A stretch of DNA of 64,000 bases from Candidatus Sneabacter namystus (GTDB lineage Bacteria; Pseudomonadota; Alphaproteobacteria; Rickettsiales; Rickettsiaceae): the NCBI RefSeq assembly GCF_008189685.1, contig NZ_CP043312.1, forward strand, positions 124,001-188,000, read 5' to 3'. Position 1 is the stretch's first letter, and every line of letters starts with the position of its first letter. Below the pieces are notes generated by a model. It worked only from the letters and a program-made list of their open reading frames with translations, was not told the DNA's origin and did no database searches. Made by a program: the position numbers and the translations under genes. This document shows, piece by piece, positions 41,997 to 51,469 of this stretch.

Positions 41997-44381
41997 TTAA
42001 GATCTTAAATGAGATGAAAATTTTTTTTTCAATGTGTCTATCACATTACTCATTATTGTAGCAATTAGTTGTTCGTCTAAAGTTTTGTCTTGTGGTAACA
42101 GGTAAATTCTGATAGCAAAAGATTTTTTGCCCTCTTCTAAAGGTGGTCCAGAAAAAATATCAAATATTTTGACATCTGTTATCAATAAAGGGTTAATATT
42201 TTTGATGGCTTTTGGTATTGCACCTAGGTTGTTGTTTAAAGCCGTTGTGAATGCTAAATCTCTGATAGTTTGTTGGTAATTCGAAGGTACAAAATATTTT
42301 TTTGAGGAAGTTATTTTGTTAATTTTTTGCATCGCAATCTCTGATGATATCACTCTTACTTTGATGTTTTGAGTAAGAAAAGGGTGCAGTTCTCCTATGT
42401 GTCCTATTTTCACCTCATCTGCCATTATGTTGGCACTTCTGTTGGGATGCAAGAATTGTGGACATTCCTTTGTGCACCAAGTGATGGTATCTAGGTCAAT
42501 ATTCATGGTTTTTAGTAAAGCTTCTAAATCTCCTTTTACATCGAAAAAATCTACATTTTTGTCAGGAATATGAGGATTAGAGTCAGTTAGCAAACCACAC
42601 TTCATTAAAGATATTACTGTTACTTCTTCTTCCAAGTTAGGAAAAATTGGTGCAATTTCAAATAGAGATACTTGTTCTGCATCTCTTTCTAAATTTTTTT
42701 CTACTACTTTTAAAAGGCTCTGTACAATTGATTGGCGCATGTAAGATAGATTGTCTGATATAGGATTTTCAACTTGTACTAGCTCTTTTTCATTCGAGCA
42801 AAATTGGAATGCTTCCTCTTTGCTTATGAAAGACCAAGATATTGTTTCATTATAACCAAGTGAGGTTAGGAATTTCTTAATTGATAACTCAGATGTATCA
42901 TGTTGTATATTGTTTTGTGGTATGTGTAACACAGGTATATGTTGCAAACCTTTAATTCTGATAACGTCAGCTATTACATCTCTATCGCAAAGTACATCAT
43001 GTCTCCAACTTGGTGCTGTGATAAGTGTTTCATTACTAGTTTTTGTAAGATGATAGCCTAAGGATCTTAAAATTAGATTTACCTCTTTATCTTTTATGCT
43101 TATATTGGCAATTTTCTTAATATCAGCACTCAAAGATCTGGCTGATATGCATATATTTTTTTCAACATTGCTAGAAACTTGTACTTGTGAATGTATTTCA
43201 CCTTCACATATGAGAGATATTTGTGATGCTACAACACTAGCTGCTTTTAGCGGCATTTCTGTATCCACTTGCCTTTCGAATCTGTGTCGTGCTTCTGTAT
43301 GTAAATTTAGTCTGTTGCCAGTTTGTGATACTCGTATTGGATCGAAAATTCCAGATTCAAGAATGATATTTGTGGTATTTTCTGTCACCTTCGAGTCTTC
43401 AGAGCCTATTATCCCTGCTAAAGAGATTATTTGTTCGTCAGAAATTACTGATATATCAGATGATGTTACTTCGTATTGCATACCGTCAAGAGCGTCTATT
43501 TTTCCAGCTCTGGTTTTGACTGATAATTTTTTACCTATCTTATCTGCATCGTATACATGCATAGGATGTCCAAATGCATGTACTACATAGTTCACTAGGT
43601 CTACCGCTGCGTTTACTCTCTTGACTCCTATTTTACTTAATCTTTGTCTTATATATATAGGTGTTGTCTTCTTCTGTATATTTTGTATGTAATGAATTGA
43701 AAAAAATTGGCATTTGTCTGGGGCTTGCACATCAAGGCTATGTACAGGAGTGTTTCTTATGTCAATGGAAGGAAAGGATACAGGCTTTAGCTCTCCTATT
43801 CCGCTTGCAGATAATTCTCTTGCTATTCCTAACATCGATAGGCAATCTCCTCTATTTACGGTAACGCTTACATCAAAAATAGTGTCATCTAACTCATGAT
43901 AATCAGTTAAAGCCATCCCTATTTCTTCTTGCTCCGTAAGCTCCACTATAGAATTATTATCGGTATCAGCATTAGAGATTGTATCTGTTTCAATTTTTAG
44001 TTCGCTTGCAGAACATAACATGCCATAGCTTGAGATACCTCGTATAGATGCTTGTGATATTATTATGTCACTAGCAGGTATTGTTGTTCCAATAGGTGCG
44101 AATATTGATTTGAGTCCTGCTTTGACATTTTTTGCGCCACATATAACTTGTACTGGATCTTGTTTACCTATATCAACGGTACATATGTGTAGTTTAGAGG
44201 CATTTGGGTGAGGATATGTTTCTAATACCCTGCATATAAGAAAATTTTTTAACGCGTTTGATGTATGGTTAACATTTTCTACTTCCAATCCTATATTTGT
44301 CAAAGTTTTTGATATATGCTCCGGATCCGTTGTAGGATCGATCGAGATGAAATCTTTTAGCCAAGAAAGAGGAATAATCAT
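41997..44381 (-). CDS. pheT: Phenylalanyl-tRNA synthetase beta subunit
   Basis: This is the beta chain of the alpha2-beta2 class II synthetase. The 794-residue product has an N-terminal tRNA-binding OB domain (about residues 40-150, HPNASKLHICTVDIG), the B3/B4 editing domain, the B5 domain, a catalytic-like core and a C-terminal anticodon-binding FDX-ACB domain starting near QQTIRDLAF. Length and order are normal. It follows pheS by 67 bp. Confidence 0.95.
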   Translation of the reverse strand: MIIPLSWLKDFISIDPTTDPEHISKTLTNIGLEVENVNHTSNALKNFLICRVLETYPHPNASKLHICTVDIGKQDPVQVICGAKNVKAGLKSIFAPIGTTIPASDIIISQASIRGISSYGMLCSASELKIETDTISNADTDNNSIVELTEQEEIGMALTDYHELDDTIFDVSVTVNRGDCLSMLGIARELSASGIGELKPVSFPSIDIRNTPVHSLDVQAPDKCQFFSIHYIQNIQKKTTPIYIRQRLSKIGVKRVNAAVDLVNYVVHAFGHPMHVYDADKIGKKLSVKTRAGKIDALDGMQYEVTSSDISVISDEQIISLAGIIGSEDSKVTENTTNIILESGIFDPIRVSQTGNRLNLHTEARHRFERQVDTEMPLKAASVVASQISLICEGEIHSQVQVSSNVEKNICISARSLSADIKKIANISIKDKEVNLILRSLGYHLTKTSNETLITAPSWRHDVLCDRDVIADVIRIKGLQHIPVLHIPQNNIQHDTSELSIKKFLTSLGYNETISWSFISKEEAFQFCSNEKELVQVENPISDNLSYMRQSIVQSLLKVVEKNLERDAEQVSLFEIAPIFPNLEEEVTVISLMKCGLLTDSNPHIPDKNVDFFDVKGDLEALLKTMNIDLDTITWCTKECPQFLHPNRSANIMADEVKIGHIGELHPFLTQNIKVRVISSEIAMQKINKITSSKKYFVPSNYQQTIRDLAFTTALNNNLGAIPKAIKNINPLLITDVKIFDIFSGPPLEEGKKSFAIRIYLLPQDKTLDEQLIATIMSNVIDTLKKKFSSHLRS

Positions 44382-44448
44382 TATTTAATGCTAACACTTA
44401 TTTAAATACACAAAACAAAACTTGATATTATTATTTCTATAATAACAA

Positions 44449-45477
44449 TCAAATTTCTAACATGCTAAACCCATTATTTTGCAGCCATGATATGTGTCCT
44501 TCAACCATATGACGCAAGTCTGGAATGTGGTATTTTAGCATCGCCAATCTTTCTATGCCAAGTCCGAAAGCACATCCAAACCATTGGGAGTTGTTTATAC
44601 CGACGTTTTGTAGCACGGCTGGATGTATCACTCCTGTACCTAGTACTTCTAACCATTTGTCACTTTGCGGTAATTTTAAATCTATTTCAGCGGAAGGTGA
44701 TGTGAAAGGGAAATAACTGGGCCTTAATCTGATTTGTATATCCTGTTCAAAAAACTCTCTTAGTAAGGTATATAATACGGATTTCATGTGAGCTAAAGAG
44801 AAGTCTTTTTCTACCACTACCCCTTCTATTTGATGAAACATAGGAATGTGCGTGGCATCCATGTCTTTTCTATATACTTTCCCAGCTGAGATAAACCTAA
44901 AAGGAGGTTTATCTTTACTCATGACTCTTATTTGTACGGTTGATGTATGGGTTCTTAGTAATTTTCTATTATCGCAACTTACCTTATGGTCTTTTATATA
45001 GAATGTGTCGAACATCTGCCTTGCTGGATGATGTTGCGGCATGTTTAGTGCAGAGAAATTGTGCCATTCGTCATCTATATTAGGTCCTTCCTCGTGTTGA
45101 AAACCTAACTTTGCTAAGATAGAAAGTAACGTGTGTTTTGCTTTAGTCAAAGGATGAATTTTTCCGTATTTTTTAGGTGTTCCAGGCAAGGTAATGTCAT
45201 ACCATTCGTTTGTTATTTGCTTATTTAATTGTTCTTTAAGCAACAATTGCTTTTTGTTTTCTATATTAGTTATTGCTTCTGACTTTAGCTTGTTTAACCT
45301 TTTTAATTTTTCTTTTTGCTGTTCTAAATTTGCGCTTTTTAGCTGAGAGAATTGAGAAGAAATAAGTCCTTTTTTTCCAATAAGATCTAGTCTCAACCTT
45401 TCCAATTCTTCCTTTGAAGAGGCTGATTGTATTTGATTTATCAGTCGCACTATAAGTGCTTCGTTATCTTCTACCAT
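44449..45477 (-). CDS. pheS: Phenylalanyl-tRNA synthetase alpha subunit
   Basis: This is the catalytic alpha chain. The 342-residue product has an N-terminal coiled-coil (about residues 15-85) and the class II core with HPARQMFDTFY, LLRTHTSTVQIR, FHQIEG and the C-terminal GFGLGIERL-like segment AFGLGIERLAML. The pheS-pheT order is conserved, and it lies 22 bp after the ribonuclease J gene. Confidence 0.96.
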   Translation of the reverse strand: MVEDNEALIVRLINQIQSASSKEELERLRLDLIGKKGLISSQFSQLKSANLEQQKEKLKRLNKLKSEAITNIENKKQLLLKEQLNKQITNEWYDITLPGTPKKYGKIHPLTKAKHTLLSILAKLGFQHEEGPNIDDEWHNFSALNMPQHHPARQMFDTFYIKDHKVSCDNRKLLRTHTSTVQIRVMSKDKPPFRFISAGKVYRKDMDATHIPMFHQIEGVVVEKDFSLAHMKSVLYTLLREFFEQDIQIRLRPSYFPFTSPSAEIDLKLPQSDKWLEVLGTGVIHPAVLQNVGINNSQWFGCAFGLGIERLAMLKYHIPDLRHMVEGHISWLQNNGFSMLEI

Positions 45478-45499
45478 ATTAATTAATTCTAGAAACAGT

Positions 45500-47140
45500 T
45501 TATACAGTTACTACATTTACTATCACAAGCGGTGATTTTGCTAACTCTTTTTTTATAAATTTTGTTACATATCTTGTAGAGGAAGATATCACGCTTTGTT
45601 TTGAGTTGCACTGTTTGACTATGTCTGACAAATTTAGCAGAAGAGATTCCAATAAATGCTTATCTGTGACATCACTCAGGCACCCTGGTGTTGAAAGTAT
45701 AGGTGTTTTGATAAGTTTTCTATCCTTATTCAGTAGTAACGTTATCACTATTGCACCTGAGTCTGTTAACGTACGCCTTTCTTTAAGAATAGGAGATGAT
45801 AATGGTATAACTGAGTTACCATCTATAGCCAGGTATCTAGTTTTTACATTCCCTATAATATCAGGGTTATTTTTATCTAGCAGTACCACGCTACCATTGT
45901 GTACTTTAATAATTTTTGGTACAGAAAATGATTGTGCTAATTCCGCATGTTTAGATATATGCATAGGTTCTCCGTGTACAGGAACACTTATTTGAGGTTT
46001 TATTATAGAATACATTTCCTTTAGCTCTTCTTGGCACGGATGTCCTGATGTATGCACATTTGCTTCGTGTGCAGATATAACTTTAACATCTTCTTTTACC
46101 AGATGATTCATTATATCGTATATGGCTTTTTCGTTTCCTGGTATAATTTTAGAGGAAAAAATTACTGTATCGTTTGCTTTTAGTTTAATTTCATGATTTT
46201 TTTGCACAATTTGTGATAAAGCGGCGTTTTTTTCTCCTTGACATCCGGTAGACAGAATTAATAGCTCTGTTCTTTTGAATAAACTGGCTTCTTTTTTGTT
46301 AATCACTGTGTCTTCGGATTCGAGGAAGTAACCACTGTCTTTTCCTATGTTAAATATTTTTAGCATACTTTTGCCAAGCAAGATGACTTTTTTAGATGCT
46401 TGTTGCGCTGCCATTAATAGTCCTTCAAGACGTGCTATATTAGATGCGAACGTTGTTACTAATATCATGCCTGTGGCTTTTTGTATTATGTCTGACAGAC
46501 ATTCTTGTACCTTCTCTTCAGATCCAGATCTACCTTCAGAGAATGCATTTGTAGAGTCGCAGACTAGTGCTAGTATTCCTTGTTTAGCATAATGTTTTAA
46601 AGCTTTTTTGTTAGACTGAGGCCCTGTTAGTGGCCCTGGGTCGAATTTCCAATCTCCTGTATGTAAAACGTTCCCTTGAGATGTTTGTATTAGCAGAGCT
46701 TGCATTTCTGGGGATGAATGTGTAAGAGATATGGCGGTTAAATGGAAAGGGTCCAAAGTAAAACTTGTGTCTGGTTCAATTGTATTGATCTTTGCGGTGA
46801 TGCTGTATTCTTTGAGTTTTGCTTGTATGAAATTAGCAGTGAAATTTGTTGCATATAGCGGACACGATATTGTTGATAATAGATACGGCAGTCCTCCGAC
46901 ATGGTCTTCATGTGAGTGAGTGATAAAGGCACCTACAATCTTTTTTTCATTTTGTACAAGAAAAGATATATCTGGAAGAACCATTCGCACTCCTGGAACA
47001 TCGTGTATAAATCCGCTGCCGCAGTCTACTATAAGAAGTTTACCTCTGAAATGATATACATTTAAATTTATTCCTATCTCTTCTGTTCCACCTAACGGAA
47101 TGAAAAGTAATGCATTGTTGTATTTATGTAAGTTTTGCAT
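45500..47140 (-). CDS. rnj: Ribonuclease J
   Basis: This metallo-beta-lactamase RNase has 5' exonuclease and endonuclease activity in RNA decay and rRNA maturation. The 546-residue product has the metal motif THSHEDHVGGLPYLL, then HTGDWKFD and CDSTNAFSEGRSGSE of the beta-CASP domain, and HTSGHPCQEELKEM. Length is typical. It is the first gene of the minus-strand unit rnj-pheS-pheT-map-radC. Confidence 0.93.
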   Translation of the reverse strand: MQNLHKYNNALLFIPLGGTEEIGINLNVYHFRGKLLIVDCGSGFIHDVPGVRMVLPDISFLVQNEKKIVGAFITHSHEDHVGGLPYLLSTISCPLYATNFTANFIQAKLKEYSITAKINTIEPDTSFTLDPFHLTAISLTHSSPEMQALLIQTSQGNVLHTGDWKFDPGPLTGPQSNKKALKHYAKQGILALVCDSTNAFSEGRSGSEEKVQECLSDIIQKATGMILVTTFASNIARLEGLLMAAQQASKKVILLGKSMLKIFNIGKDSGYFLESEDTVINKKEASLFKRTELLILSTGCQGEKNAALSQIVQKNHEIKLKANDTVIFSSKIIPGNEKAIYDIMNHLVKEDVKVISAHEANVHTSGHPCQEELKEMYSIIKPQISVPVHGEPMHISKHAELAQSFSVPKIIKVHNGSVVLLDKNNPDIIGNVKTRYLAIDGNSVIPLSSPILKERRTLTDSGAIVITLLLNKDRKLIKTPILSTPGCLSDVTDKHLLESLLLNLSDIVKQCNSKQSVISSSTRYVTKFIKKELAKSPLVIVNVVTV

Positions 47141-47468
47141 TTTGTTAACTTGTGAAAGTCAGTTAATAAAATTATCCCTTTTTAAGATATTTGTATTGTT
47201 GCGTAAGTATGTAAAATTAACCAATTGACTCATTCATCTATGCTGAATCGACTTCTAATCAAAAGGAAATATACAATATCATAGTTTACTTTTATTACTG
47301 AGATTTGCATTTTGGTTATATTTATGATCTACTCGACTATAGGTAGATCGAGATGCATGATAACACAGCCTTGGCTTGTGGTCATCAGGTGAGACAATAT
47401 CTTGAGAGGAAATTGGGTGTTGTGAGCTATGTTCACGTTTGTTTAAATAAGTTTTAGTAAATAAATTT
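47141..47468. other. Intergenic region between rnj and chpT
   Basis: This 328-bp gap must hold divergent promoters for rnj and chpT; no clear consensus pair is seen. It contains a small hairpin, GATCTAC (47326-47332) with GTAGATC (47343-47349). Three bases further on begins a 34-codon ORF (47353-47457) with a varied translation, MHDNTALACGHQVRQYLERK and so on, that ends just before chpT. There is no ribosome site, so it is not called as a gene. No known RNA family is recognised. Confidence 0.4.
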
Positions 47469-48128
47469 ATGGACTTGTTATTATCTCAAATGGTGAGTGC
47501 TAAGTTTAGCCATGAAATGTCTGGAATATTAGGTGCTGTATATAATAGTGTCGGATATTTGAATTGCCCTGATGAAAGTGTTAGGCTCAAGTCTATTCAG
47601 TTGGCATCGCATGCCTCTAAAGCGGCAATAGCGCGGTTGAGATTTTTTCGAGAGCTGTATGGCTATAGCTTGCCTGAAGAAAAAATAGACTTTGGTCAAA
47701 TGCAGTCTGTTATTGAAGGCTTTCTTGCAGATAAACGTAACGTGACTGTTAATTTTCAGATTGCGGACGATATTTCGTTACGTTTACGTTCCCCAAATCA
47801 TATAAAGTTGTATTTATGTCTGGTGACATTATGTTGTGAGCATATTTGGGATGGAGGTAACATTAGTTTGCAGTTTTCTAAATTTAGTGTGTCTGCAAAG
47901 GTTACAGCTAACAATATGTCAGATATTAACTCTAAAAGGGTTGATATCTTAACACGTGGTGGTAGAGAACAGGATATGTCTATACATAACGTTCATGAAT
48001 ATTACACTTATTTTCTTATACGTTCCCTTGGTATGAGGGCTATAGTAAGGCGCATTTCCGGAGGTATATGCTATCTTTTGGATGCCATAGTGCATGAGCA
48101 GGGCTTTAGAATTTGTAGTAAAGTTTAA
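47469..48128 (+). CDS. chpT: Histidine phosphotransferase, ChpT family
   Basis: ChpT relays phosphate from the hybrid kinase CckA to the cell-cycle regulator CtrA in alphaproteobacteria. The 219-residue product has the family layout: a helical dimerisation part with KFSHEMSGILGAVYNSVGYL, where the His in FSHEMSG near residue 15 would be the phospho-acceptor. A degenerate ATPase-like domain follows, without nucleotide-binding boxes. Overall identity to the family appears low, so the call rests on the N-terminal motif and length. It faces the tRNA-Ile gene on the opposite strand. Confidence 0.72.
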   Translation: MDLLLSQMVSAKFSHEMSGILGAVYNSVGYLNCPDESVRLKSIQLASHASKAAIARLRFFRELYGYSLPEEKIDFGQMQSVIEGFLADKRNVTVNFQIADDISLRLRSPNHIKLYLCLVTLCCEHIWDGGNISLQFSKFSVSAKVTANNMSDINSKRVDILTRGGREQDMSIHNVHEYYTYFLIRSLGMRAIVRRISGGICYLLDAIVHEQGFRICSKV

Positions 48129-48228
48129 CAACTCGCATTATTTAAATCTTGTAACTCTAGTTAATGAGTTAAAACACGTAGAAGCTAGAGTGTTTAGTGC
48201 CTTTTTTGAGCATAATTGTGGTCTAAAA

Positions 48229-48303
48229 TGGTGGGCCCGGCAGGGATCGAACCTGCGACCAAACCGTTATGAGCGGTGTGCTCTACCGCTGAGCTACGGG
48301 CCC
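48229..48303 (-). tRNA. tRNA-Ile (anticodon CAU, lysidine type)
   Basis: Read on the minus strand, the acceptor GGGCCCG pairs with CGGGCCC, the anticodon loop is CTCATAA, discriminator is A and CCA is encoded. The body closely resembles alphaproteobacterial tRNA-Ile2 rather than either tRNA-Met, so C34 is expected to be lysidinylated by TilS. The outermost anticodon-stem pair (27-43) is a C-T mismatch. Confidence 0.9.
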
Positions 48304-48319
48304 TTAAGGAAAATCAGTA

Positions 48320-48397
48320 TGGGGCGGACGACCGGGATCGAACCGGCGACCCTCAGAACCACAACCTGATGCTCTGACCAACTGAGCTACGTCCGCC
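48320..48397 (-). tRNA. tRNA-His (anticodon GUG)
   Basis: Read on the minus strand, the acceptor GCGGACG pairs with CGTCCGC, and the anticodon loop is TTGTGGT. An extra G-1 is encoded opposite C73 and CCA is encoded. The canonical G-1:C73 pair is retained. Confidence 0.95.
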
Positions 48398-48531
48398 ACA
48401 CAAACCAGGAGGCTAATCTATTACCTTACTCTAGTCAAGAATAAGGTTGTTGTGGATTCTTTAGGCTTTTGTTGATAACTTTTATTATATTTCAACTAAT
48501 CTTGTTATCACATATTTAAATCTTCAGCGTA

Positions 48532-50949
48532 ATGGGTCTTTGTATGGTTATATTGAGGAGGTATGTGTGGCAGATTAGCTTTTGTTTGTTTTGTATTATT
48601 GGTGTTTTTTTAACATTTGCGCGTTGTGAATATTTAAAGGAGTGTAAACATTATTTAGAAAGTAAGTTATCTAACCCAGTTTTTCAGGTACTGATAGACA
48701 GTGTTAAGGTAGAAAGTTTCCGTCGTATTTCTTTGAGTGACGTGCGTTGTTATCATGAGGCGTTAGGTAGTTATGGCCTTGGTGATATCTCTGTACAGAT
48801 TAATTTATCTAATCTTTTGAGCGGAGGGAAAATTTTACTCCACGCTACCGTAAACCCTGATAACAAGCCTTTTTCCACCTTTTCAAAAGCAGCAGGTGTA
48901 TTAAATGTCTTAGATGAGTTTTCCGTATTTACAGGAAAGCATAATATTAACTGCTACTTTAATGAAGGGGATAAGGTTGCACACTTTATCTATGGTAAAG
49001 TATGTAGTGGATTTATAGATTATGCAGACCCAGAGGGTTTTTCTGTCAAATGTCAGATAGAGATAACAAAGGAAAAGCAATCTGGTGATACTATTATTGC
49101 CAGTACAGGTGACTTTTCTGGCAATATTCCTCTCATGTGGCTCTTAGAAAGGGTAGGATGTGCCAATGCAGCAGTTAAAGGTACTTTATGTAAGTTAAAA
49201 TGGGATGTACATGATAGCATCTCTAGTTCGATTGCCATTAGAAAGAAGAAAGTTAATACTACACATACGCAATTGTCAGGAAAGCGTATGATAAACGTTG
49301 TATTAGATGATTGTGTGCTTTATGACTCTGATATTGGCAAGATATCGTTATCACTTTCTTCCAGAAAAAATGAATGCGATGTATCTGCTGTGTTAATGAG
49401 TATTGCTCCAGATCAAGTATGTAATTATTCGTTTCGCAGAACAGAAAATGCATGGGAAGGTGGTGGATTAATTGATGCAAAGTACATGGATTTAGTAATG
49501 CGATTTTGTCGTTTAAAGGGTCTGTTGCCACAATGGGTAGTTAATGTTAAGCCTTCTGGGGAATTGAAATGGCAAGTGTTATTTGGTGGCGAGTGCCGTA
49601 ATATCGCATCATTGAGTATACCTTTTTCTATTGATACAACAAAATATGGATATGACTCTGTCTTATGCCCTTCGTCTTATGTTGCAGATATTACTGTCTT
49701 TGGAAAATCTGCCAATACGAACATTATAAGTGAAGATAAAACGCTGCAGCTTCGGTGTAAACATAGTTTTACTGACAATTCTCATACTCACGATGGCAAT
49801 ATTGTATTAAGCAAAATGGTAAAAATTGGTGATTTTGTCATTCATCCTGGTGAGTGCGATGTTAGCACAAAGGTGTCAACGAAGGCGAACAAAGAGAGTG
49901 CCTTTTCTGTAAAGGTGAACATGAATAATATTGCTTTAGATGTGCATCAATTTGGTTTGCATATCATGAAAGACCAGCGTGTAAGTGCTAATTTTGATGG
50001 ATTATATTTTTCTCAACTATGTCATTTGGATATTCTGTGTAATGGTGATAATGGCCTGTTAATAGAAGGGAATTACACTTATTTAAATGGTAAATCTGAT
50101 TTAATCCTATCCAAGGTGCGATATAGTAATAGTGACTATAGTTGTCGTATTATATCTGGTAAAGACTATGTTGAAACTAAGATCAGTGGCGATGCTTTGG
50201 ATTTGTCTCAATCTGATTTAAAGGTATGGATATCTCCTACTTATACAACATATCGTAAAGAGTTAGATATTTGTCTTGATCAAATTTTTATGAAAGGTGA
50301 TAGGACATTGCAGCAGGTGCAATTAAATTCTGTTTATGAGTCTGGCATGTATTCAAAGGGTGAATTTGATTGTAGGTTAATAGATAATTTTGTGCATGTG
50401 ATACTAAGAGATGCGGATATACATGACAAAACTGAGGTATGGAGATTTCAAAGTGATAATAGTGGAGATGTTATGAAAGCTTTAGGCATTTATGACGATG
50501 TGGATAAGGGGGTTTTGTACATTGATTACCTTGTAGATCGTTCAACTGTGACCGCTAAGACTCCCTTCCCTATAATTAATGGAGATTTATTTGTCTTTGA
50601 TTTTAGGGCGTATAAATTGCCGTTTTTTTTAAAAATGACATGTGCGTCCAATGTATTAAGACCCTTTGTTAAAAGGTCTTACAATGTCTTCAATTTTTTG
50701 AAAAGTGATTTTTCCATCTCGAGTGATGGTATTTATATTTCAAAACTGGATGCTAAGGGATTTATTAGTCATTGGAAATTATACAATTGTACCATCACTG
50801 ACAAGTCAGCTAGGGGTCAGATATTGGTTGCCCCGTCTTGGTATGGTGTTGGTAATGTTATTCGCAGTGTGCCCGTTATAGGTAAAGTGATAGATTATGT
50901 TGGCTTACCTGGAGTGTGGATTCCTTACTCCTTGAAATTAGATTACTAA
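48532..50949 (+). CDS. AsmA/YhdP-like envelope protein
   Basis: The 805-residue product has one N-terminal membrane segment (about residues 14-30) followed by a long beta-rich region with little conservation. Its end, SVPVIGKVIDYVGLPGVW, resembles the AsmA-like C-terminal domain of YhdP/TamB-type proteins (DUF3971/AsmA_2). Proteins of this class form bridges that move phospholipids between inner and outer membranes. The DUF2155 protein gene begins 4 bp after its stop. The assignment rests on architecture and the C-terminal motif; a more distant beta-bridge family is possible. Confidence 0.65.
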   Translation: MGLCMVILRRYVWQISFCLFCIIGVFLTFARCEYLKECKHYLESKLSNPVFQVLIDSVKVESFRRISLSDVRCYHEALGSYGLGDISVQINLSNLLSGGKILLHATVNPDNKPFSTFSKAAGVLNVLDEFSVFTGKHNINCYFNEGDKVAHFIYGKVCSGFIDYADPEGFSVKCQIEITKEKQSGDTIIASTGDFSGNIPLMWLLERVGCANAAVKGTLCKLKWDVHDSISSSIAIRKKKVNTTHTQLSGKRMINVVLDDCVLYDSDIGKISLSLSSRKNECDVSAVLMSIAPDQVCNYSFRRTENAWEGGGLIDAKYMDLVMRFCRLKGLLPQWVVNVKPSGELKWQVLFGGECRNIASLSIPFSIDTTKYGYDSVLCPSSYVADITVFGKSANTNIISEDKTLQLRCKHSFTDNSHTHDGNIVLSKMVKIGDFVIHPGECDVSTKVSTKANKESAFSVKVNMNNIALDVHQFGLHIMKDQRVSANFDGLYFSQLCHLDILCNGDNGLLIEGNYTYLNGKSDLILSKVRYSNSDYSCRIISGKDYVETKISGDALDLSQSDLKVWISPTYTTYRKELDICLDQIFMKGDRTLQQVQLNSVYESGMYSKGEFDCRLIDNFVHVILRDADIHDKTEVWRFQSDNSGDVMKALGIYDDVDKGVLYIDYLVDRSTVTAKTPFPIINGDLFVFDFRAYKLPFFLKMTCASNVLRPFVKRSYNVFNFLKSDFSISSDGIYISKLDAKGFISHWKLYNCTITDKSARGQILVAPSWYGVGNVIRSVPVIGKVIDYVGLPGVWIPYSLKLDY

Positions 50950-50953
50950 CAAT

Positions 50954-51460
50954 ATGTGGATGTGTTGCAAAAAATTAAGACATTTGACGCTGGTTACAGT
51001 GCTATTGATGTCGCCATTTTTTTGTTTAGCTCAAGAAAATGAAGATAGTGAGCAAGAAGAACAGTCACAATATCAACATGAGGGAGATAGTGAAGAGGAT
51101 TGTGCTAAGAGTTCCGATGAAGATGCTGATAATGAGGCTGTGGATAGCTCGTGTTTACCTTGTGCTAGCGCCACATTGTTGATTCTGAATAAAGTGACAG
51201 CAAAAAGAGAAACAATACACTTGCGTGTTGGTGAAAGTGTAAGGATTAATAATTTAATGATAAAACTTGTGCAATGCTGGCAAGTGTTAGACCCTACTAG
51301 GGCAGATAATATAGCAACCTTGGAAATTTATGAAGCGTCTTGTAGAGATGAAAACTACGATAAACTGGTGTTTCAAGGATGGGTTTCTCAAATGTATCCA
51401 GGACTATCGAATTTACAACACCCAAATTATGTAATAGCACTACGGGAATGTTGTCCTTAG
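50954..51460 (+). CDS. DUF2155 periplasmic protein
   Basis: The 168-residue product has a signal peptide (about residues 1-26, ending FCLAQ), an acidic Ser/Glu/Asp-rich linker, and a C-terminal DUF2155 domain. The domain is recognisable by ATLLILNKVTAKRETIHLRVGESVRI, the small Cys-containing strand and VFQGWVSQMYPGLSNLQHPNY. DUF2155 is an alphaproteobacterial family of unknown function. It is probably cotranscribed with the AsmA-like gene and converges on aspS with 9 bp between stops. Confidence 0.8.
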   Translation: MWMCCKKLRHLTLVTVLLMSPFFCLAQENEDSEQEEQSQYQHEGDSEEDCAKSSDEDADNEAVDSSCLPCASATLLILNKVTAKRETIHLRVGESVRINNLMIKLVQCWQVLDPTRADNIATLEIYEASCRDENYDKLVFQGWVSQMYPGLSNLQHPNYVIALRECCP

Positions 51461-51469
51461 TACTTTTCT

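Noticed and set aside
48229-48303. tRNA-Met reading of the CAU tRNA
   Set aside because: The body and acceptor (GGGCCCG) match tRNA-Ile2, which also has CAU before lysidine modification.
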